Below, piece by piece: positions 37,589 to 45,789 of a stretch of DNA of 64,000 nt. The position numbers and the translations under genes were made by a program. Each line of letters opens with the position of its first letter. The first letter of the stretch is position 1. The notes under the pieces were generated by a model. It was not told the origin of the DNA. It ran no database searches and saw only the letters and a program-made list of their open reading frames with translations. Source of the stretch: Streptomyces antimycoticus (GTDB lineage Bacteria; Actinomycetota; Actinomycetes; Streptomycetales; Streptomycetaceae); the NCBI RefSeq assembly GCF_005405925.1, contig NZ_BJHV01000001.1, positions 3,224,001 to 3,288,000 on the forward strand. The letters are read 5' to 3'.

Positions 37589-37960
37589 TCAGGCCGGATG
37601 GACCGCCTCGTGCTTCTCGTAGCAGTCACGGTCGAGATCGCGGATATCGACGGTGGTCTGCACGGTCAGCCCCGGCACGGGCGACACATGGGCGCGAGCC
37701 ACCTCCAGCACGGCGGCGGACAGCTCCCGCTTCGTCCCGGCGTCCCGCCCGGACAGGATGGACACCTCGATATGGATCATGGCGAGGTCCTGGGCGCCGT
37801 CCGCGAGATGGGCCTCCTCTATCCGCCGGAAGCGGGTCTTGCAGCCCGCCACCGCCGTGTCGACGGTCTTGGCGACCACCGGGTGCAGGGCGGCACCGAA
37901 GCCGGGGCGGTCGAACGCGTCGGTCAGGGTGTCGGAGTATTCGACGACGATATGCGGCAT
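37589..37960 (-). CDS. 5-carboxymethyl-2-hydroxymuconate isomerase-like tautomerase
   Basis: Small tautomerase-superfamily enzyme of 123 residues, CHMI type. The catalytic Pro2 follows the start Met (MPHIVVEYSDTL), and the later HIEVSILSGRDAGTKREL segment is typical. In homoprotocatechuate catabolism CHMI isomerises a muconate intermediate, but no other genes of that pathway adjoin, so the physiological substrate is uncertain. GAGGAG upstream supports the start at 37960. Confidence 0.88.
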   Translation of the reverse strand: MPHIVVEYSDTLTDAFDRPGFGAALHPVVAKTVDTAVAGCKTRFRRIEEAHLADGAQDLAMIHIEVSILSGRDAGTKRELSAAVLEVARAHVSPVPGLTVQTTVDIRDLDRDCYEKHEAVHPA

Positions 37961-38074
37961 GGGCTTGCGCTCCTCAAGGGGTACGCGGCGGCCGGTGGCG
38001 CTGCCGCGTGGGGCCTCTTACGCCCGCATCGTCGCACCTCTGCCCGCTCCACCGCCGAGCACCCCGAGCCCGCC

Positions 38075-38161
38075 ATCCGCTTGAATCCCAGCCCCGTATC
38101 CGCTTCGGTTCCGGCCCGTATCCGCTTCAGCCCTGACCCCGGTATCTGCTTCAATAGCCCC
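38075..38161. repeat. Four short repeats ATCCGCTTC
   Basis: ATCCGCTTg/c recurs at 38075, 38098, 38120 and, as ATCTGCTTC, at 38144, with 22-24 bp spacing and C-rich spacers. The array lies upstream of small ORFs and the winged-helix regulator gene. It may be a multi-site operator or a decayed repeat. Confidence 0.55.
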
Positions 38162-38293
38162 ATGGCCAGCCTCCATGACATCGCGACGGGTCGTTACGAC
38201 CTCGAGCCGTTCTGGCCGTCCCGGCAGGCGCACCACTTCGACCGCGAGTGTTGCCGCGCATCCGATGCGCGGGCCCGCTCGCTCGGCCGCTGA
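38162..38293 (+). CDS. Possible small ORF of 43 residues
   Basis: Encodes MASLHDIATGRYDLEP and a Cys/His-containing middle (HHFDRECCR). There is no ribosome site and I recognise no family. A second frame, 38175-38369, also stays open and its TGA overlaps the ATG of the next gene. Either could be a leader peptide or neither may be translated. Confidence 0.25.
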   Translation: MASLHDIATGRYDLEPFWPSRQAHHFDRECCRASDARARSLGR

Positions 38294-38365
38294 CCTCTCC
38301 GCCCGGCCGCCCAGCCCGCGCGCACGACGTCCACTGACGCCTTCTCGCGCGAAAGAGCTGACCTC

Positions 38366-38979
38366 ATGACAAACCTCCGTAGCCTGTCGTCCGCCTCCGC
38401 CTCCGCTCCCGCCGCCCCGGCCGCGACGTCCGCGGCATCCGCACCGTCCGTCCCGGCCCACCGCCAGCGGCTGCGAGCCGTCGCACCGGACGAGGTGCCG
38501 CCGGTCGCCGATCTGCTGCACCCCGGCGCCACCTGGCTGCCCGCTCCCCCGCACACTCTGCCCACGCTCCCCGGCCATCCGCCGATGGTCGGCTATCTGG
38601 TGCTGGTCCCGGCCGACCGGCAGCGGCCCGAGGCGGCGGGGCCGCCCCGGAGGGAATACCGGCCGTGACGGGTGAGACGGGTGAGACGGGTGACGAGCTC
38701 ATCCGGATCGACCCCGACCATCGGACCGCCGAGGTCGCGGGGCGGCCGCTGGACCTGACCTATCTCGAGTTCGAGCTGCTGAGCCATCTCGTCGCCCATC
38801 CGCACCGGGTGCACTCCCGCGATCAGCTGGTGACCACGGTGTGGGGGTACGGCCATGTCGGCGACGGCCGGACCGTCGATGTCCATGTGGCCCGGCTGCG
38901 GCGCAAGATGGGCCCCGAGCACCGGGGCACGATCGTGACGGTGCGGCGGGTGGGGTACAAGTACGTGCCCACCGTCTGA
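38366..38979 (+). CDS. Winged-helix (OmpR/PhoB C-type) regulator, one frameshift
   Basis: About 204 residues when restored. An N-terminal Ala/Ser/Pro-rich part with HRQRLRAVAPDEVPPVADLL lacks a receiver domain. The C-terminal DNA-binding domain is complete (LDLTYLEFELLSHLV, RVHSRDQLVTTVWGYGHVG, VDVHVARLRRKMG, VRRVGYKYVPTV). One base is missing at the C run 38645-38648, joining the upstream frame to GIPAVTGETGETGDELIRID. This receiver-less arrangement recurs in Streptomyces as I recall it. It converges with the MMPL gene; a strong terminator lies between. Confidence 0.82.
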
Positions 38980-39000
38980 CCGCATCCGTGAACCCATGAC

Positions 39001-39045
39001 GCCCGCCGTGCCGGACAGGCCGGAAGCCTGTGCGGCACGGCGGGC
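39001..39045. terminator. Bidirectional terminator hairpin
   Basis: GCCCGCCGTGCCG (39001-39013) pairs with CGGCACGGCGGGC (39033-39045). An inner CAGGC (39016-39020) pairs with GCCTG (39026-39030) across a small bubble. It ends both the winged-helix and MMPL genes. Confidence 0.9.
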
Positions 39046-39069
39046 GCGTACCCGGATGCGGACCCTTGC

Positions 39070-41264
39070 TCAGCGGCCCGCCCCACCAGCGGCGGCCGCG
39101 GCCGCTCCACCGGCTCCTCGCCGTGGTCGAGGCTCGGCAGCCACCGCAGGGCGCGCGGCAGATACCAGTTGCGCTCCCCCAGCAGCGCCATCAGCGAGGG
39201 CAGCAGCACCATCCGCACCAGCGTGGCATCCACCAGCACCGCGACCGCGAGCCCGACACCCATCTGCTGCATGTCCTGCATCCGCAGCAGTGCGAAGACC
39301 GCGAACACGGCGACCATGATGGTGGCCGCCCCGGTGACCGAGCCCGCCGTCGTCCGGATGCCCTCGCGGATCGCGTCCCGGGTGGCGAAGCCCCGTTCAT
39401 GGGCCTCCCGGATCCGCGAGACCACGAAGACGTGGTAGTCCATCGACAGGCCGAAGAGGATGACGAGGACGAACAGCGGCATCCACGACTCGATCGCCCC
39501 GGCCGGCTCCATCCCCAGCAGTTCCGCGCCCCAGCCGTGCTGGAAGACGGCGGTCATCGTGCCGTACGCGGCGCCCACCGACAGCAGGTTGAGCAGGATC
39601 GAGACGAGGGCGATCGGCAACGACCGGAAGCAGAGCAGCATCAGAACGAACGTCACGGCGGCGATGAAGAGGAAGACCGGTGCGATGTCGGTCTTCAACT
39701 GGTCGTTGAAGTCGCGGCTCCCGGCGAGCTCACCGGTCACATACACCTGGTCGGAGACCGGCCCGAGGATCTTCGGGACCAGATCGTCCCGGAGGGTGTC
39801 CAGGGCGTGCCGGGAGGTGGTGTCCTGGCCGTTCCCGGCCAGCGGCACCTCGATCCGGGCCACCCCCTGCGTACGGTGCGCCTCGACGTCGACCGTCCTG
39901 CCGAACCGTCCGGACGCGGCGAGTTGCTTCTTGAAGTCCGCCACGGCCGTCTCGAAGCGGGGCGAGGCGATCTCGTCGGAGCGCAGCACCACCTCGGCCG
40001 GGGCGGGGCCGCCGGGGAAGGAGCCGGTGATCTCCTGGTAGGCCACGGTGATCGGGGCGTCGGAGCCGAACTGCTTGTCCATGCCGAGCTGTTCGGTCTT
40101 CATCCCGAGGGCGGGCGCGGACAGCACCAGCAGCAGCGCGCCCGATACGACGGCGAACAGCTTCGGCTTGGCCAGGACGGGCCGCATCAGCCTGACGGTG
40201 ACGCCACCGCTGGAGTGCACGCCCTTCTTCCGGCGGCGGTTGAGCAGCGGCACCCGCCCGGCGTCGATCCGGTCACCCAGCCAGGACAGCATCGCGGGCA
40301 GCACGGTCACCGAGCCCAGCATCGCCATCAGGACGACCAGGATGGTGGCGACCGCGAAGCCGTGGAACAGCAGCAGCCCGGACAGGAACATCCCGGACAT
40401 CGCCAGCATGACCGTGACCCCGGAGATCAGCACCGCCCGGCCGCTGGTGGCGGCGGCGATCCGCAGCGCGGTCCCGGCGTCCCGGCCCGCGGCCCGCTCA
40501 TCGCGCTCCCGCCGCAGATAGAACAGCGAGTAGTCGACGCCGACGGCCAGGCCCACCAGGAACATCACCGAGGTGGTGGAGTCGAACATGGGCAGCTTGT
40601 GGCTGACGAGGGCGAGCAGTCCGAAGGTGCCGACGCAGGCGGTCACCGCGAGCAGCACCGGCAGCAGCGCGGCGACCAGCGCCCCGAAGACCACCAGCAG
40701 AATGCCCAGCGCCAGCGGTACGGCGGTCAGCTCGGCCTTCTTGAAGTCATTGGTGAGCATGTCGTCGAGCCGGTGCTGGGCGGTGGCGTCGCCGAACTCG
40801 TAGACCACGATGCCCCGATGGGCCGACTCGGTCTTCTTCACCGCCTCGACGACCGGCTCCACCCGCTTCCCGGCGGTGTCCGGGTCGCCCTTCATCTCAA
40901 AGCTGATCAGGGCCTCCCGTCCGTTCTCCGAGCGCACCGGGGGCTGGACGCGCACCGCCTCGCCCGTCCGCTCCAGTCGCGCCGTAAGGTCGCGGACCGC
41001 GTCCTTCCAGCCGTCCGGGCGGTCGCCGCGCAGCATCACCATCTCCCCGGCCGGGGTCTGGAGGCCCGCGTCCTCCAGGATCTTCTCCGCACGTGCGGAA
41101 TCGCCCGTACCGTTCTCGGAATTGGTCATCTGCCGGGAGCCTGACATTCCGCCGACCACGGCGACGACCACGACGAACAGCAGCCATCCGATGATCGCGG
41201 TCTTGCGGTGGCGAGTGCTCCACCCACCCAGCCGCACGGCCAGGCCCTTCCTCGTTGCGCTCAT
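39070..41264 (-). CDS. MMPL-family RND transporter, C-terminal frameshift
   Basis: Large exporter of about 731 residues with two MMPL halves: helix 1 near residue 22 (AIIGWLLFVVVVAVVGG), an extracellular domain, then helix bundles containing GLAVGVDYSLFYLRRERDE and the repeat ILFGLSMDYHVFVVSRIREA. These proteins export lipids or glycolipids using the proton gradient. GGGGAG upstream supports the ATG at 41264. As written, the frame runs on past 39070 through the terminator and antisense across the regulator gene to 38823. Restoring one base near 39097-39105 gives an Ala/Gly-rich end and a TGA at 39070, which I take as the real stop. Confidence 0.88.
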
Positions 41265-41502
41265 GGCGTCTCTCCCCGTGAGGTACGGACGGAACAGGTC
41301 ATGCCACGACGCTAGAAAACCGCAGGTCCGCGCCCCAGCCGGGCAGCCACCCAGTCGCCGAGCCATAAGGCGAGGTGGGGAGGTGGTGCCAGGTACACCC
41401 CCGGACGGTGCCCGGCCCCCGTGTCCGGGCGCCAGGGCGCTGACACACTGAGATGGCCCGACGACAGGGGCACGAAGATCCGACCAGCGAGGGGGACTCA
41501 GG

Positions 41503-42777
41503 ATGAACGGACGCAGAGCGCTGACGGCCTGCGCACGGGGGTTCGCCATCTCCTGGCTCGCGCTGGTGTCGATCACCCTGTCCGTGCTGACGATCGTGTC
41601 GATCTCCTTCATCCCGCTGGGCCTGGGGGTCTTCACCACCCCTCCCCTGATCAAGGCGGTGCGCGCACACGCCAACCGGCGCCGGCTCCTGGCCGCCACG
41701 TGGTCCGGCGTCACCATCCGGGCGCCGTACCGGCCGCTGCCCGCCGATCGGCGGGCCGGGGTCACCGGGCAGGTGGAGCTGTGCACCTTCCTGCTGAAGG
41801 ACCCGGCCACCTGGCGCGATCTGCTGTGGCTGCAGGTGGACATGACGGCCGGGTACGTCACCTCGCTGCTGGCCTTCGTTCTCGTGCCGTACGGGATCGA
41901 GGGGTTCGTCCTGGCCGCCGGGGTGTGGAAGCCGATCGTGGAGGCGGGCGGCACCTACTGGTACGCGTTCCTCCCCATCGATTCGCTGTGGACCGCCCTG
42001 CTGGCCGTCCCGCTCGGCGTCGGCTTCATGGCGCTCGGGGCGACCGTCTCCCCCCTCCTGCTGCGCGGCCACTTCCTGCTGGCGCGCGCCTTCCTGGACC
42101 CGACCCCGCAGATGTCGCTCGAACGGCGGGTGCAGCGGCTCACCGAGACCCGGCATGACGCCGTGGACACCTCCGCCGCCGAACTGCGCCGCATCGAGCG
42201 CGATCTGCACGACGGCGCCCAGGCCCGGCTCGTCGCCATGGGCATGAGCCTGGGCACCGTGGAGGCCCTGATCGAGAAGGACCCGGCCAAGGCCAAGGAG
42301 CTGCTCGCCGCGGCCCGTACGAACTCCGCCGAGGCCCTGGCCGAGCTGCGCGACCTGGTCCGCGGCATCCATCCGCCGGTCCTGGCCGAGCGCGGCCTGG
42401 GGGACGCGGTGCGCGCCTTGGCGCTGCGGATGACGGTGCCCGTGGAGGTGGACGTGGAGCTGGCGGGCCGGGCCGATGAACCGGTCGAGTCGGCCGCCTA
42501 CTTCGCGGTCAGCGAGGTGCTGACCAACGCGGCGAAGCACGCGGGCGCCTCGCGGATGTGGCTGGACGTGCACCACGCGGAGGGCATGCTGCGCATCACC
42601 GTGACCGACGACGGCCGCGGCGGCGCCCAGATCACCCCGGACGGCGGGCTGAGCGGGGTCGAGCGGCGGCTGGGCACCTTCGACGGGGTCCTCGCGGTCA
42701 GCAGCCCGAGCGGCGGGCCGACCATGGTGACGATGGAGATCCCCTGCGCACTCTCGGCGCAGGGCGCCGCCCGATGA
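41503..42777 (+). CDS. Two-component sensor histidine kinase (HisKA_3)
   Basis: Membrane sensor of 424 residues. The N-terminal half has four helices and a sensor region of the type common in Streptomyces; HisKA_3 follows with the phospho-acceptor in ELRRIERDLHDGAQARLVA, and the ATPase domain has SEVLTNAAKHAG, DDGRGG and GLSGVERRLGTFDG. GGGGGA precedes the ATG at 41503. It is divergent from MMPL. No response regulator adjoins; the NarL-type regulator at 45028 is the nearest candidate partner. Its TGA overlaps the ATG of the next ORF. Confidence 0.93.
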   Translation: MNGRRALTACARGFAISWLALVSITLSVLTIVSISFIPLGLGVFTTPPLIKAVRAHANRRRLLAATWSGVTIRAPYRPLPADRRAGVTGQVELCTFLLKDPATWRDLLWLQVDMTAGYVTSLLAFVLVPYGIEGFVLAAGVWKPIVEAGGTYWYAFLPIDSLWTALLAVPLGVGFMALGATVSPLLLRGHFLLARAFLDPTPQMSLERRVQRLTETRHDAVDTSAAELRRIERDLHDGAQARLVAMGMSLGTVEALIEKDPAKAKELLAAARTNSAEALAELRDLVRGIHPPVLAERGLGDAVRALALRMTVPVEVDVELAGRADEPVESAAYFAVSEVLTNAAKHAGASRMWLDVHHAEGMLRITVTDDGRGGAQITPDGGLSGVERRLGTFDGVLAVSSPSGGPTMVTMEIPCALSAQGAAR

Positions 42778-43228
42778 CCCACCGCCGGGTCTTGCCCCAG
42801 AGGGGCCGGGGCGAGGCCCTACCGGAGGCCGAGCGGGAGCCGGACGCCCTGGGGGTGAGCCGTGACCAGCTCGCCTCCCGTGCGGAGCACGCGGGGTTCG
42901 GCGCGCTGCTGCGCCAGGACATACGCGACCACTACCGCGCGGCGGCGCGCGGGACGGCGCCCTGACGGCCCCCGCCCTGCTCTCCGCCCGCACGTCCCGC
43001 CGTGACGCCCTCGGCTGGGCGGTTCTGGCCACCGTCGGCGCGGGTCTCCTGCTGCTCCCCCACTACGCGACCGCCGGACTGCCCCAGGCAGAGGGCAAGG
43101 GCGACCACGTCAACGAATCCGCCACTGCGGCGATGGCCGTCTGGGTACGGGTCTGGGGGTGCGACAAGACCGCGCCGGCCTCGCCCGACATCGGCGTCGA
43201 GGTGGACGGCGTCCTGGGCCACCGCTGA
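42774..43228 (+). CDS. Hypothetical small membrane protein, probable frameshift
   Basis: The ATG overlaps the kinase stop (ATGA, 42774-42777), so it is probably translated with the kinase. The first frame encodes 63 residues (ending GFGALLRQDIRDHYRAAARG). The next frame continues without a start codon from about 42962 with one hydrophobic helix (LGWAVLATVGAGLLLLPHY) to a TGA at 43228. Adding one C near 42960 joins them into about 151 residues with TAPLTAPALLSARTS at the join, matching the error pattern elsewhere. No family is recognised. Confidence 0.5.
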
Positions 43229-43250
43229 CACTCCACCGCGCCACACGCGC

Positions 43251-44666
43251 TCAGTCAGTGATGTACCAGTCGTCCTTCATGTATTCCAGGGTGCTGGTCC
43301 CGATCTCGTTTTCGGAGAAGGTGACGGAGGCCTTGACCGCATCGGCCGGAATGTCGATCTTGGCGGGGCTTCGTACGACGACCTTCTGCGGATCGACCGT
43401 CGCGGTCTGCAGAGCCTTCTTCTGGGTAGGCGAGATCATCTGGAACGTGACGAGGAACGTGGACGTGCACGGACCGAACCCCTGATCCTCCGCCTGCTTC
43501 GCCGCGGGCCCGGCCACCTCGCAGACCGTCTTGATGTCCTCCCGGCCCACGGCGTGCAGATACTCCTCGTACCGCCGGATCGCCCCTTCCTTCGTCCTGG
43601 GCGCGGCCTGGTCCGTGGGCTGTTCTGTGGGCTGGTCCGTGGGCTGGTCCGTGGGCTGGTTAGTCGGCTGGTCCGTGGGCTGGTCCTTGGGCGGATCCGT
43701 CGGCGGCTTGTCGGCGGGCCCGCAACTGTCGTTGGTGAAGATGCCCGACAGCAGACGCCCCGGACGCGGGCCCATCGGCCCGTTGAATCCGCTCACATGC
43801 TGCTGCGACCCCCACCACCCGGCGTACCCCCACCACGGCTCGCGGTTGACAGGGCGGGCGTGCTCCCAAGTGCGCCACTCGGCGCCGCCCTTCGAGGGCC
43901 GATCGAGCGTGCCGTTCACCCACTGGTTCTTATCGGTCGGATAGGAGCCGTGTGAACCACGCGCCGAGTACACCGTCGGATGTCCGTCCTGCGGATCCAG
44001 TTCCGACCACTTCACACTGCACGTATCCTTGCCGTGCTTCGCGAACGTCACCGCCTCCGGCTTGCCGTCGCGCAATTGGACCGCGACGCGCTCCCAGTCG
44101 CCCTCGTGCCGGTTGCCCGGGATCAGGTTGTTGTAGGCGTAGAAGAACCAGAAGACGTACGCCGCGCGCTTCGGGTCGGTCTTGTGGTTGTGGTACTCCC
44201 AGTAGACCGGCGCGTCAGTGCCCTCACCCTTCCGCACCTCCTTCGGCGGGTCGAGATAGAAACCGCCGTCGGCCTCGGTCGAGGTGTGCCACTTATCCCC
44301 GTGTCCGGGGCAGGACACCGGCTTGGACGACGACTTCCCCGGCTGCACCTCCGCGTGCTTGTAGGAAATGCCCTCACTCCCCAACCGCCGCGGGTCGATC
44401 GGATCGGCCACCGGCCCCTCGTCACGGCAGAAGCCCTCGTGGTCGAAGCGCAGCGCGGACCGCCCGATGAACCGCGTCGCGTCCATCGGCAACAGCGACT
44501 CCCCCTTGGCCAGCCGCACCAACGGCGCGAACCGCGCGGCCTCGGCCGCGGACCCCTTCGAAGGCTCCGCCCCCGTCCACTCCTTCTCCTTCTCCGGCCC
44601 GCACGCCACCAGCGCCACCGAAAGCGACACCGCCACGCCCACCATCACCCGCATCCGACCCAGCAC
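43251..44666 (-). CDS. Vps62-related lipoprotein
   Basis: Predicted surface lipoprotein of 471 residues. The signal ends in a lipobox (SVALVAC). The central domain has Vps62-family hallmarks: HEGDWERVAVQL, YSARGSHGSYP, and a Trp-rich GYAGWWGSQQHVSG. A PTDQ-type repeat linker (encoded at about 43610-43700) leads to a separate C-terminal domain of about 100 residues with SNTF2-like character (RYEEYLHAVGREDIKTVC). GGGGGAG precedes the GTG at 44666. The function is unknown. It lies between a histidine kinase and a response regulator. Confidence 0.82.
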   Translation of the reverse strand: MLGRMRVMVGVAVSLSVALVACGPEKEKEWTGAEPSKGSAAEAARFAPLVRLAKGESLLPMDATRFIGRSALRFDHEGFCRDEGPVADPIDPRRLGSEGISYKHAEVQPGKSSSKPVSCPGHGDKWHTSTEADGGFYLDPPKEVRKGEGTDAPVYWEYHNHKTDPKRAAYVFWFFYAYNNLIPGNRHEGDWERVAVQLRDGKPEAVTFAKHGKDTCSVKWSELDPQDGHPTVYSARGSHGSYPTDKNQWVNGTLDRPSKGGAEWRTWEHARPVNREPWWGYAGWWGSQQHVSGFNGPMGPRPGRLLSGIFTNDSCGPADKPPTDPPKDQPTDQPTNQPTDQPTDQPTEQPTDQAAPRTKEGAIRRYEEYLHAVGREDIKTVCEVAGPAAKQAEDQGFGPCTSTFLVTFQMISPTQKKALQTATVDPQKVVVRSPAKIDIPADAVKASVTFSENEIGTSTLEYMKDDWYITD

Positions 44667-45027
44667 CGGCTCCCCCTTCGTTCGCCCGCCACCAGCCGGC
44701 AGCAGGTCAAGAGGACATTACGCAGAATCCGGCAGAACGGTTCCCGGCGCGGGGTGCCCAACCCACTGGGCCGCCCCGCGCGGAAGCCTTCCCCTTACGC
44801 TCAGCCGTGCTGCTCCTCGGGCTTCGGCGGCGCGAGGGCGGACCACACCGACCCTCACACCGTCATAACCACCACCCCCACCGCCCTCCGCGCACTCCTC
44901 CGCACCATAAAAACCGGCGCCCTGGACCACCCGGCCCGCTGATCCCCTCCCGCTCACCGCACAGCGGTACATTCGTCGGATTCGGTCACGCCCCCACCCC
45001 AGGGCCCGACGAAGTCTTGGAGCCGCC
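44667..45027. other. Intergenic region upstream of response regulator
   Basis: About 360 bases. The plus-strand frame ending at 44942 finishes with ALRALLRTIKTGALDHPA, which resembles the end of a DUF397-type protein, but no start or N-terminal part is convincing; it may be a remnant. Otherwise the region would hold promoters for the divergent lipoprotein and response-regulator genes. Confidence 0.35.
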
Positions 45028-45675
45028 GTGCGCGTTGTCCTCGCCGAAGATCTCTTCCTCCTGCGGGACGGGCTGGTCCGCATGCTGGAGGCGTACGACT
45101 TCGAGGTCGTGGCGGCCGTGGAGAGCGGGCCCGAGCTGAGCAAGGCGCTGGCGGAGCTGGAGCCGGATGTCGCGGTGGTGGATGTGCGGCTGCCGCCGTC
45201 GTTCAGCGATGAGGGGCTGCAGTGCGCGCTGCAGGCCCGGCGGGCGCGGCCGGGGTTGCCGGTGCTGGTCCTCTCCCAGCATGTGGAGCAGCTGTACGCG
45301 CGGGAGCTGCTCGCGGACGGCAGCGGCGGCATCGGGTATCTGCTCAAGGACCGGGTCTTCGACGCCGAACAGTTCATCGACGCGGTGCGGCGGGTGGCCG
45401 CGGGGGGCACGGCGATGGATCCGCAGGTGATCTCGCAGCTGCTGGACCGGCGCGCCCAGGACAAGCCGCTGGGGCGGCTGACGCCGCGGGAGCTGGAGGT
45501 GATGGAGCTGATGGCGGAGGGGCGGTCGAATACGGCGATCGCGGCGCAGCTCTTCGTCACCGAGCGGGCGGTGGCCAAGCACACCTCCAATATCTTCGGA
45601 AAGCTCGGTCTGCCGCCGTCGGACGACAACAACCGCCGGGTGCTGGCGGTGCTGGCCTACCTCGACCGGGGCTGA
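45028..45675 (+). CDS. NarL/LuxR-type response regulator
   Basis: DNA-binding response regulator of 215 residues. The receiver has the acidic pocket (VVLAEDLFLLRDGL), phospho-acceptor Asp in VAVVDVRLPP and the conserved Lys in YLLKDRV. The LuxR HTH is at the C-terminus (LTPRELEVMELMAEGRSNTAIAAQL, VAKHTSNIFGKLGL). The GTG at 45028 has GGAG at 45019-45022. It has no adjacent kinase; the HisKA_3 kinase at 41503 is of the class that phosphorylates this type. Targets are unknown. Confidence 0.92.
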   Translation: MRVVLAEDLFLLRDGLVRMLEAYDFEVVAAVESGPELSKALAELEPDVAVVDVRLPPSFSDEGLQCALQARRARPGLPVLVLSQHVEQLYARELLADGSGGIGYLLKDRVFDAEQFIDAVRRVAAGGTAMDPQVISQLLDRRAQDKPLGRLTPRELEVMELMAEGRSNTAIAAQLFVTERAVAKHTSNIFGKLGLPPSDDNNRRVLAVLAYLDRG

Positions 45676-45789
45676 TGGTCCATGGCCCCGGGGAGCGGCA
45701 CCTCCCCGTGCACCCCATTGCTCCCACCCCATAACGCTGGTTAAGTGCCTTCTTCATACGACGCATTGGCCGTTGTCCGATGGGGGCGC

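Noticed and set aside
38823-39069. C-terminal extension of the MMPL transporter
   Set aside because: It crosses a strong terminator and the antisense of another gene; a single missing base explains the lost stop.
41503-42777. Biosynthetic gene cluster around the regulators and exporters
   Set aside because: No PKS, NRPS, terpene or RiPP enzymes are present; the ABC exporter at 27541 and MMPL at 39070 stand alone.
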